NCBI GenBank assembly: GCA_046723645.1 | Contig: JBKOUY010000124.1 | Span: 1 to 7,080 of the forward strand | Length of the DNA stretch: 7,080 nt | Direction: 5' to 3' | Origin: DASQUK01 sp046723645 | GTDB taxonomy: Bacteria; Actinomycetota; Acidimicrobiia; Acidimicrobiales; VFJN01 | Shown here: piece by piece, positions 1 through 6,689 of the stretch | Position numbering within the stretch: position 1 is the first letter of the stretch | How the letters are laid out: every line of letters starts with the position of its first letter | The notes under the pieces: model-generated | What the model saw: only the letters and a program-made list of their open reading frames with translations | Databases searched by the model: none | Told to the model about the DNA's origin: nothing | Translations under genes and position numbers: made by a program

Positions 1-563
<563 letters not shown>

Positions 564-568
564 GGCAC

Positions 569-574
569 CCCTCC
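569..574 (-). promoter_or_regulatory. Shine-Dalgarno site of the IpdF-like gene
   Basis: On the minus strand this reads GGAGGG, with GGAGG ending six bases before the GTG at 563. This is the clearest ribosome binding site in the window and decides the start. Its first two bases (574-573) are also the outermost bases of the palindrome at 573-684, so pairing of the outer arms would partly hide it. Confidence 0.65.
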
Positions 575-684
575 AGGCCCGAGGCAATGACGAACGGTCG
601 GGCGGGCCCGAGGCGATGACGAACGGGATGCGTTCGTCATCGCCTCGCCCGCCCGACAACGACAGCCATTGCCTCGGGACCTGG
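573..684. repeat. Nested intercistronic palindrome made of four 17-bp units
   Basis: The gap between the FadE30-like and IpdF-like genes folds on itself. The unit CGAGGCRATGACGAACG occurs at 580-596 and 609-625 in direct orientation (one mismatch). It recurs inverted at 631-647 (exact) and 660-676 (13 of 17). Both pairs are separated by 12 bases, so the order is right-right-left-left around a 5-base centre, GGATG (626-630). The inner hairpin pairs 609-625 with 631-647 and 597-606 with 648-657, giving 27 bp with a 2-base bulge (607-608). The outer arms pair 573-589 with 667-684, with one extra base at 679 or nearby. No T-tract follows on either strand, so it is not a canonical intrinsic terminator. 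It could be a REP/MITE-like foldback repeat, an mRNA-stabilising or attenuating intercistronic structure, or a protein-binding site. Confidence 0.85.
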
Positions 685-700
685 GGCCAGGACGGACCAT

Positions 701-1876
701 CTACCGGGGCTCCTTGGGCAGGCCGAGGGCGCGCTCGCCGATGATGTTGCGCTGGATCTGGTTGGACCCGGCGTAGATCGTGTCGGCCCTGCTGAACAGG
801 AACAGCCGCTGGAGGGCGGGGTCCTCAGCCGCTAACGCGTGGGCGCCGAGCACGTCCATCGCCAGCTCGCCAAGCCGCCGGTGGAACGTCGCCCAGTAGA
901 GCTTGCCGATCAGCGCCTCGGGCGGGAGGGTGGCGCCCGCCTCGCCACCCGCGAGGGTGCGCAGGGCATTGAGCCGCATGATGTCCAGCCCGATGTGCGC
1001 CTGCGCCAGCCGCTGGCGCACGACGGGGTCGTCGACCGTGCCCGAGCGGCGGGCGGCAGCGACGATCGCATCCAGCTCGTTGCGGAAGTTGAGCTGCTGG
1101 CCCAGCGTGGACGCGCCCCGCTCGAACGCCAGGGTCCCCATGGCCACGCCCCAGCCGCCGCCCACGCCGCCCACGACGTTCTCCGCGGCGGTGCGGGCGC
1201 CGTCGAAGAACACCTCGTTGAACTCGCTGTCGCCGGTGAGCTGAACGATGGGCCGGACCTCGACGCCGTCCTGCCGCATGGGAACCAGGAGATAGGACAT
1301 GCCGGCGTGCCGCGTGGTGTGGTCGTGCGCCGGTGACGTCCGCGCCAGCACGAAGCACCAGTCCGCCCAGTGGGCGAGCGACGTCCAGACCTTCTGCCCG
1401 TGGATCATCCAGTGGTCGCCGACGAGCGAGGCGCTGGTTGCGATGTTGGCGAGGTCGCTACCGGCATCGGGCTCCGAGTAGCCCTGGCACCAGAGCTCGG
1501 TGCCGGCGAGGATCGGCGGCAGGAACCGCCGCTGCTGCTCGGGTGACCCGAACGCGATGACGGTGGGCCCCAGCAGCCCCTCGCCGATGTGGCCCACCCG
1601 TCCCGGCCCCCGGGACCGGGCGTACTCCTCCAGGAAGACCACCTGTCGCCGCAGCGACAGACCCCGGCCGCCGTGCTCCTTGGGCCAGCCGACGCACGTC
1701 CAGCCGTGGGCGCCGAGGTGGCGCTCCCAGGCCAGGCGCTCCTCGAACAACGCGCGTTCGTCGCCGGGGCCGCCCCGGCCCCGGAGGGCGGCAAACTCGC
1801 CGGCCAAGCTGTCCTCCAGGAACGTGCGGACCTCGTCGCGGAAGGACCGATCGTCGGCGCTCTCCCGCAGGTCCAC
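701..1876 (-). CDS. fadE30: FadE30-like acyl-CoA dehydrogenase
   Basis: A 391-residue flavoprotein of the acyl-CoA dehydrogenase family, which introduces a 2,3-double bond into an acyl-CoA using FAD. Seen: N-terminal helical domain (about 6-120) with EFAALRGRGGPG (27-38) and GWPKEHGGRGLS (63-74). The family motif ELWCQGYSEPDAGSDLA (127-143) lies in the beta domain, followed by GQKVWTSLAHWADWCFVLAR (160-179). The C-terminal helical domain has FERGASTLGQQ (251-261) and ADTIYAGSNQIQRN (364-377). The position often holding the catalytic Glu (the YEG of medium-chain enzymes) is Ala369, as in several steroid-type relatives. Length and these blocks match my memory of Rv3560c/FadE30, which acts on the 5-hydroxy-HIP-CoA intermediate of steroid C/D-ring degradation, and the same downstream neighbour (IpdF-like) is present. 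The start is a GTG at 1876 with no convincing Shine-Dalgarno site, 34 bp after the stop of the upstream gene, which suggests co-transcription. The stop is TAG at 703-701. Acyl-CoA dehydrogenase identity is certain; FadE30 orthology is likely. Confidence 0.9.
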   Translation of the reverse strand: MDLRESADDRSFRDEVRTFLEDSLAGEFAALRGRGGPGDERALFEERLAWERHLGAHGWTCVGWPKEHGGRGLSLRRQVVFLEEYARSRGPGRVGHIGEGLLGPTVIAFGSPEQQRRFLPPILAGTELWCQGYSEPDAGSDLANIATSASLVGDHWMIHGQKVWTSLAHWADWCFVLARTSPAHDHTTRHAGMSYLLVPMRQDGVEVRPIVQLTGDSEFNEVFFDGARTAAENVVGGVGGGWGVAMGTLAFERGASTLGQQLNFRNELDAIVAAARRSGTVDDPVVRQRLAQAHIGLDIMRLNALRTLAGGEAGATLPPEALIGKLYWATFHRRLGELAMDVLGAHALAAEDPALQRLFLFSRADTIYAGSNQIQRNIIGERALGLPKEPR

Positions 1877-1899
1877 GCCGGCACGCTATCCGACCGATT

Positions 1900-1914
1900 C
1901 TGACGGATCGTCAG
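1900..1914. promoter_or_regulatory. Short inverted repeat ahead of fadE30-like gene (possible operator)
   Basis: CTGACG-GAT-CGTCAG is a perfect 6-bp inverted repeat with a 3-bp centre. It lies about 24 bp before the FadE30-like start and overlaps the TGA stop of the upstream membrane-protein gene. The size and symmetry would suit a dimeric repressor such as a TetR-family protein, but it does not match the KstR or KstR2 motifs known from mycobacterial steroid regulons. It could equally be a small RNA hairpin or chance in GC-rich DNA. Confidence 0.3.
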
Positions 1915-4484
1915 GTGCGGGAGCCCGAGACCGCCGCCGGCGTAGGGACCGCCGCCGGCCGCTCCTCCGCCGGAGTTGACGGCTCGTCGTCCCGGGGGAT
2001 GGCGGCGCGGTCCGCCGACCGCCTCAGCGCAACGAATGCCAGCACCGCCACGGCGTAGATGGCCAGCGCCGCCAGCTGCACGGTCCGAAAGCCGAACGAC
2101 ATCGACAGGATGGTCGTCAGCACCGAGCCGATCACGGAGAAGAAACCGTTGATCGCCCAGCCCCAGGCGGCATACGCATCGCCGTGGTCGGTGAGCCGCG
2201 ACACCGTGGCCAGGCCCAGCGGCATGAACATGCCCAGGCAAAGGCCCAACGGAGCCAGGAGCAGCACGGCCACCAGCACACGCACGCCCAGCGACGAGGA
2301 CAGCAGCGACTCGGTGAGCGGGTCGAGCCCGAAGCGGTAGAAGACCGTCAGGCATGCGAGCGCGCCCAGGATCAGCGGCAACGGCGAGCGCCGCCATGCC
2401 GCCAGCGGCCGGCTCGCCAGGGCGCCGATGCCGGTGAACACCAGGATGGACGCCAGGGTCACCGTGAGCGAGTAGGTCGGGTAGCCGAGGAACAGCACCA
2501 GCCGCTGGATCATCGTGATCTCGAAGAACATGAAGCCCAACCCGAGCGCCGCGAAATAGACGCCGGACGCCCCCTTGGCCGGGAGCACCCTCCAAGTGCG
2601 GCGGACGGCCACGAACGGCAGCAGGAGGAACACCGCGGCGTACACGACGCCGATGGCCAGCAGCAGGAGCAGCACGCGCTCGCCGATGACGTCTTCGGGG
2701 TCGTTGGTGTCGAGCGGCGACAAGATGTCGCCCAGCACGTTGGGGAAGTCGTGGAAGTGCCAGAAGAACGGGGCGTCGTCGCTGATGGGGCCGATCTCGC
2801 GGCCGGAGCCGGCGACCAGCGCGTCGACGTCGGCCTCGCTGCCGCCGGCCAGCCGGGCGACGATCTGATCGCCGGTCGCGTTGGCCGGAAGGTCGACGCC
2901 GGGGGCGTACACGGCGTGGTGGTCGCGGAGGCCGGCCACCGTGGACGCGAAGGCGTCGGCTTGCGCGTCCGTGAACGGCGTGCGCTTCACGACGATCGTC
3001 GACAGGCTGGTCGACAGGCCGTCCCCCTTCGGGGGCTGCTCGACGGCCACCATGAGGTGCCTCGTGGGATCGCCGACGCCGAAGTTCGTGAGGGCTCGGC
3101 GCGCGGTCGTGATGTATCTCGATGTCCGCGAGGGCCGCGACCCGAAATCCCACTCGCCGAACTGCACGACCATGATTCCGTCGTCGGTGAGGTGGTCCAG
3201 GGACTCCTCGATCATCTCGGTCGTGTAGAGGTAGCTCTCGGACAGCACGAAGGCGCCCAACGAGGCGGCGTTGCTGGCGGCGTAGCTGTCCGGGGCCGGG
3301 AACCACACCAGGTCGTAGTCACCGTTGTGGCGGGCGAGGTAGGACCGCCCGTCGCCCCGGTGTTGCTTGACCTCGGGCCGTTCGGTCAAGTGGCCGGTGT
3401 AGTCGGCGAACTGGTCCCTCAGCAGCGAGACGGTCACGGGGTTGAGCTCGACGGCCTCGATGTCCTTGGATCCGAAGTACAGCGAGGCGAGGATCTCGTT
3501 GCCACCCGCTGAGCCGATGATCAGCTCGCGCCCGGGCGCCCCATCGAGGACGGCGAAGGGGATGGCCCGCGGGTCGCGGTCGTAGTGGGTGAGCGAGGAA
3601 AGGTCGCCGTCAAACGGCCACAACCCGGAGCCTGGGTTGCCGTCGTGGATCAGCATGCGATTTTCGCCGACTCGGGCGGGGGGGAGCGGACCGGTGACGT
3701 CGACGCGGAACACCGGGCCCCAGTCGGAGTACTGGATGCCGGGATCGTCTCCATCGAGCTTCCCCGCCTCGTTCTGGACATCGGGCAGGACGCCCCGGCC
3801 CGCGACGACGGCCACCAGCGTGATGGCGGCGAGCGATCCCACAACGAACGTCCGCGTGCGGAGGGGACTGGACAGCATGCCGACCACGGCGAACACCAGC
3901 GCCGCGACCATGACGACCGCCGGTGGCCCCAGCCGGACGATGAGGGGGATGGCCAGCAGGCATCCGAGACCGGCGCCCACGAGGTCGGCGAAGTAGAGCC
4001 GCCCCACGCCCTCGCCCGCCCGGCCCAGGACGGTGGCCAGGATCACGCCCAGTGCGATGAACGAGGCGAACAGCAGCAGGCAGATCAGGGCAAGCAGGCC
4101 CAGGTTGCGGAACGACGAGGCGGACCCGTAGTCCCAGATGGCCAACGTGTCGATGGGCAACCTGGCGATCGCTAGATAGCCGAGCGCGATGCTCACGGCG
4201 CCGGCAACCGAGCACACGGCGATGATGCGCTCGGTGGCCCAGCGCCGCATCGGCTCCCAGATGGCCACGAGGATGGCGCCCGATCCGATGCCGAGGAGGC
4301 TGAGCCCGATGACCAGGTACGTGTAGTAGTACCAGAGCTTGTAGCCGACGATGCGGGTGTAGCCGACCTCGAGCAGCAGCCCGGCGAGCGACACGAGGAG
4401 CAGGGCCAGCCAGCGCGGCAGCCGAGCACCAGCAGTCGCCCCGGCCGTGGCGCCCGGGTCGGTCTTGTCCGTCGTGGCAGCCAT
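1911..4484 (-). CDS. Polytopic membrane protein with central spermidine-synthase-like SAM-binding domain
   Basis: An 857-residue protein from the ATG at 4484. Seen: a hydrophobic N-terminal region (about 24-228, six or more membrane segments) with LLLEVGYTRI (36-45) and GRLYFADLVGAGLGCLLAIP (161-180). A soluble Rossmann-type domain follows (about 240-500), with ELIIGSAGGNEI (320-331), AVELNPV (344-350), RGDGRSYLA (376-384) and DYDLVWFPAPDSY (389-401). ISDDAPFFWHFHD is at 567-579. A second membrane region (about 600-822) contains FFEITMIQRLVLFLGYPTYS (653-672), and the tail (822-857) is polar. The layout is that of membrane-embedded spermidine synthase homologues. The GGGDGG loop of true spermidine synthases is GSAGGN here and the catalytic Asp of the D-x-x-D motif is Pro397, so ordinary aminopropyl transfer is unlikely; the substrate is unknown. 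A GTG at 4490 is an alternative start; GGGGGA at 4500-4495 could serve either. A frame open up to 4598 would start upstream of the likely promoter and adds no membrane-like sequence. The family call is firm; the function is not. Confidence 0.85.
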   Translation of the reverse strand: MAATTDKTDPGATAGATAGARLPRWLALLLVSLAGLLLEVGYTRIVGYKLWYYYTYLVIGLSLLGIGSGAILVAIWEPMRRWATERIIAVCSVAGAVSIALGYLAIARLPIDTLAIWDYGSASSFRNLGLLALICLLLFASFIALGVILATVLGRAGEGVGRLYFADLVGAGLGCLLAIPLIVRLGPPAVVMVAALVFAVVGMLSSPLRTRTFVVGSLAAITLVAVVAGRGVLPDVQNEAGKLDGDDPGIQYSDWGPVFRVDVTGPLPPARVGENRMLIHDGNPGSGLWPFDGDLSSLTHYDRDPRAIPFAVLDGAPGRELIIGSAGGNEILASLYFGSKDIEAVELNPVTVSLLRDQFADYTGHLTERPEVKQHRGDGRSYLARHNGDYDLVWFPAPDSYAASNAASLGAFVLSESYLYTTEMIEESLDHLTDDGIMVVQFGEWDFGSRPSRTSRYITTARRALTNFGVGDPTRHLMVAVEQPPKGDGLSTSLSTIVVKRTPFTDAQADAFASTVAGLRDHHAVYAPGVDLPANATGDQIVARLAGGSEADVDALVAGSGREIGPISDDAPFFWHFHDFPNVLGDILSPLDTNDPEDVIGERVLLLLLAIGVVYAAVFLLLPFVAVRRTWRVLPAKGASGVYFAALGLGFMFFEITMIQRLVLFLGYPTYSLTVTLASILVFTGIGALASRPLAAWRRSPLPLILGALACLTVFYRFGLDPLTESLLSSSLGVRVLVAVLLLAPLGLCLGMFMPLGLATVSRLTDHGDAYAAWGWAINGFFSVIGSVLTTILSMSFGFRTVQLAALAIYAVAVLAFVALRRSADRAAIPRDDEPSTPAEERPAAVPTPAAVSGSRT

Positions 4485-4543
4485 CGACACGCGGTCCCCC
4501 AGCGTCTCCCCGCCAGTCCCCGCCCGCTCGGGCGGCGCCGCCG

Positions 4544-4572
4544 ACAGTACCGGGTGTTCGCAGGCCGCCCAA
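4544..4572 (-). promoter_or_regulatory. Promoter-like sequence for the SAM-domain membrane protein gene
   Basis: On the minus strand TTGGGC (4572-4567) and TACTGT (4549-4544, fitting the actinobacterial -10 pattern TANNNT) are separated by exactly 17 bp. Transcription would start near 4537 and leave a leader of about 50 bases rich in G and C before the GTG/ATG at 4490/4484. It may drive the whole minus-strand run of three genes. This rests on consensus matching by eye only. Confidence 0.4.
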
Positions 4573-4614
4573 AGCCGGAGGCCACCGAGGGCGTTCATGT
4601 CGCTATCGCACCCG

Positions 4615-4620
4615 TAGCCT
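4615..4620 (+). promoter_or_regulatory. Possible -10 box for a leaderless ABC transporter transcript
   Basis: TAGCCT fits TANNNT and ends eight bases before the ATG at 4628, the distance expected if transcription begins at the start codon itself. Leaderless mRNAs are common in actinobacteria. No good -35 is visible, and no Shine-Dalgarno site precedes 4628, which agrees with a leaderless reading. One hexamer is weak evidence. Confidence 0.3.
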
Positions 4621-4627
4621 GCACCTC

Positions 4628-6574
4628 ATGCGTGTTGGTGGACGAGTCGGTGGTGGGAGCGTTGGCGCGCATCCCATGCTGGGGGCCGACCCGAGCCAGC
4701 TCGCGGGCGCCAGCGTCGACCGATCGCTGCTATGGCGGGTCTGGCGGTTCGCCAGGCCCTACCGCTGGATGCTCGTCGGCTACCTGGGGATCATCGTGGC
4801 CACCGCGCTCGTCCAGCTGGTGCCGCCGCTGCTCTTCCGCAGCATCATCGACACGGCCATCCCCAACGGTGACCAGTCGTACCTCAACCTCCTCGCCGGC
4901 CTCGCCGTCCTGGCGGCGCTCGGGAGCGCGACCCTGGCGGTGGCCGACCGGTACGTCTCGTCCCGCGTCGGCGAGGGCGTGATCTACGACCTGCGGGTGG
5001 CGCTGTTCGCCCACGTGCAGCGCATGCCCCTGGCCTTCTTCACCCGCACCCAGACCGGGGCGCTGACCAACCGCCTCAACACCGACGTCGTCGGCGCCCA
5101 GCGTGCCCTCACGGGCACGATCGGCTCCGTCGTGTCCAACGTCATCGTCCTGGTCACGACCCTCTTGGCGATGGCGCTGCTCGAGTGGCGGCTCACACTC
5201 CTGTCGCTGGTGGTGCTGCCGCTCTTCATCCTTCCTGCCAAGCGCGTCGGCCGTCGCCTGCAGGCGGTCACCCGCCAGCAGATGGACCTGAACGCCTCGA
5301 TGAACACCACGATGACCGAGCGCTTCAACGTGGCCGGCGCCCTGCTGGTGAAGTTGTTCGGCCGTGGCAACGACGAGGAGCGCAGCTTCGCGGCACGGGC
5401 CGACGGCGTCAGGCAGGCGGGGATCAGGGCGGCGCTGCTCGGCCGCACCTTCTTCATCGCCCTGGGTCTGGTCGGGGCCATCGGCACGGCCGCCATCTAC
5501 TGGGTCGGGGGGCTCCAGGTGATCTCAGGTGCGCTCTCGGTCGGGACGCTGGTGGCAATGGCGGCCTACGTCGGGCGGTTGTATGGGCCGCTGACGGCCT
5601 TGAGCAACGCGCCGGTCGACCTCATGAGCGCCTTCGTGTCGTTCGACCGGGTGTTCGAGGTGTTGGACACGCCGGTGCCCCTCACCGACCGACCCGGCGC
5701 CGTGGACCTGGTCGACGTCCGGGGGGAGGTCGAGTTCGACGACGTCTGGTTCGCCTACCCCACGGGCACGATCGTCCCCACCCTCGAGCTCGATCCTGCC
5801 ATCGCCACGCCATCCGCCGACGGCCGCACCAACGGCGGCCCCGCCCCGACGCGCAACGTGTTGCAGGGCGTCTCGGCCCGGGCGCAGCCCGGCGAGCTCG
5901 TGGCCCTGGTGGGACCGTCAGGGGCGGGCAAGACGACGCTGTCGATGCTGATCCCGCGCATCTACGACGTCACCGGCGGCGCGGTGCGCATCGACGGCGG
6001 CGACGTCCGCGACCTCACCCTGGACTCGCTCCACGGTGCCGTCGGCGTCGTCACCCAGGACCCCCACATGTTCCACGACAGCGTCGGGAACAACCTGCGC
6101 TACGCGCGGCCCGGCGCCACCCAGGACGAGGTCGAGGCCGCCTGCCGCGCCGCCCAGATCCACGACGTGATCGCCCGGATGCCCGACGGCTACGACACGG
6201 TGGTGGGCGAGCGGGGCTACCGGCTCTCAGGTGGCGAGAAGCAGCGCGTGGCCATCGCCCGCATGCTGCTGAAGGACCCGGCCATCGTCATCCTCGACGA
6301 GGCCACCAGCAACCTCGACACCGAGAACGAGGCGCTCGTGCAAGAGGCGCTGGGGGTGGCGCTCGCCGGCCGGACGAGCTTCGTGATCGCCCATCGCCTG
6401 TCGACGATCGTCTCCGCCGACCAGATCCTCGTGCTCGACAACGGCCGCATCGTCGAGCGGGGTCGCCACGCCGACCTGGTGGCGACGGACGGCCTGTACG
6501 CGGAGCTGTATCGCACGCTCGTGCGTGACGACCCCACCGCCGCCGACGAGACCACCGCGCTCGGGTTGGCGTAG
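4628..6574 (+). CDS. ABC exporter half-transporter (membrane domain fused to ATPase)
   Basis: A 648-residue type I exporter half-molecule that would dimerise in the cytoplasmic membrane and use ATP to move a lipid, drug or peptide outwards. Seen: a six-helix membrane domain (about 45-318), starting after WRFARPYRW (39-47). The ATPase (about 365-620) has A-loop Tyr377, Walker A GPSGAGKTT (429-437), Q-loop Gln477 in TQDPHMF, signature LSGGEKQR (533-540), Walker B IVILDE (553-558), D-loop SNLD (561-564) and switch His589 in IAHRLST. All catalytic elements are intact, so it is likely an active, self-pairing homodimer; no partner half-transporter is visible nearby. About 29 residues (380-408, rich in Pro, Thr and Gly) sit between the first ATPase strand and the Walker A strand. 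The start at 4628 lacks a Shine-Dalgarno site but follows a leaderless-type -10 box; the ATG at 4676 (residue 17) is a serious alternative, since relatives start close to the WRFARPY segment. The gene is divergent from the membrane-protein gene. The substrate cannot be told from sequence. Confidence 0.93.
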   Translation: MRVGGRVGGGSVGAHPMLGADPSQLAGASVDRSLLWRVWRFARPYRWMLVGYLGIIVATALVQLVPPLLFRSIIDTAIPNGDQSYLNLLAGLAVLAALGSATLAVADRYVSSRVGEGVIYDLRVALFAHVQRMPLAFFTRTQTGALTNRLNTDVVGAQRALTGTIGSVVSNVIVLVTTLLAMALLEWRLTLLSLVVLPLFILPAKRVGRRLQAVTRQQMDLNASMNTTMTERFNVAGALLVKLFGRGNDEERSFAARADGVRQAGIRAALLGRTFFIALGLVGAIGTAAIYWVGGLQVISGALSVGTLVAMAAYVGRLYGPLTALSNAPVDLMSAFVSFDRVFEVLDTPVPLTDRPGAVDLVDVRGEVEFDDVWFAYPTGTIVPTLELDPAIATPSADGRTNGGPAPTRNVLQGVSARAQPGELVALVGPSGAGKTTLSMLIPRIYDVTGGAVRIDGGDVRDLTLDSLHGAVGVVTQDPHMFHDSVGNNLRYARPGATQDEVEAACRAAQIHDVIARMPDGYDTVVGERGYRLSGGEKQRVAIARMLLKDPAIVILDEATSNLDTENEALVQEALGVALAGRTSFVIAHRLSTIVSADQILVLDNGRIVERGRHADLVATDGLYAELYRTLVRDDPTAADETTALGLA

Positions 6575-6594
6575 CGCCCGCGCCCCCGCCCCCC

Positions 6595-6642
6595 AACTTG
6601 CGGCGATTGGGGACCCCATAGGGGCTCTAGCCGCCGCAAGTT
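6595..6642. terminator. Inverted repeat between convergent genes (possible bidirectional terminator)
   Basis: AACTTGCGGCG (6595-6605) and CGCCGCAAGTT (6632-6642) are perfect 11-bp inverted arms. The 26-base interior can form a second small stem, either GGGG-A-CCCC (6609-6617) or CCCC-ATA-GGGG (6614-6624). It lies 20 bp after the ABC transporter stop and 47 bp before the endonuclease stop, where both convergent transcripts should end. No T-tract follows on either side, so termination is inferred from position and symmetry; a dispersed repeat is another possibility. The rest of 6575-6689 shows nothing recognisable. Confidence 0.45.
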
Positions 6643-6689
6643 CGTCGATTGATGCCGCTGATGGGCGACCCCTCGCGTGTGCTGCGCCC

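Noticed and set aside
1405..3306. Long minus-strand open frame of 633 codons overlapping two genes
   Set aside because: It is Arg/Pro/Gly-rich low-complexity protein in the wrong frame of two genes with clear family motifs; GC-rich DNA keeps shadow frames open.
2184..3512. Long plus-strand open frame of 442 codons
   Set aside because: Antisense to the SAM-domain membrane protein, with a His/Gln/Glu/Arg-rich composition and no recognisable domain.
4521..4542. Short palindromes CGCCCG-CT-CGGGCG and GGCGGCGCCGCC in the leader of the membrane-protein gene
   Set aside because: Low-complexity G/C tracts of this size are expected by chance here, and the first has only a 2-base centre, too tight for a hairpin loop.
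4485..4598. N-terminal extension of the membrane protein to an upstream start at 4598
   Set aside because: The added 38 residues show no membrane or domain features, and the likely promoter (4544-4572) lies inside this stretch.
5185..6528. Plus-strand open frame of 447 codons inside the ABC transporter gene
   Set aside because: Arg-rich out-of-frame shadow of the ABC gene, whose own frame carries every ATPase motif.
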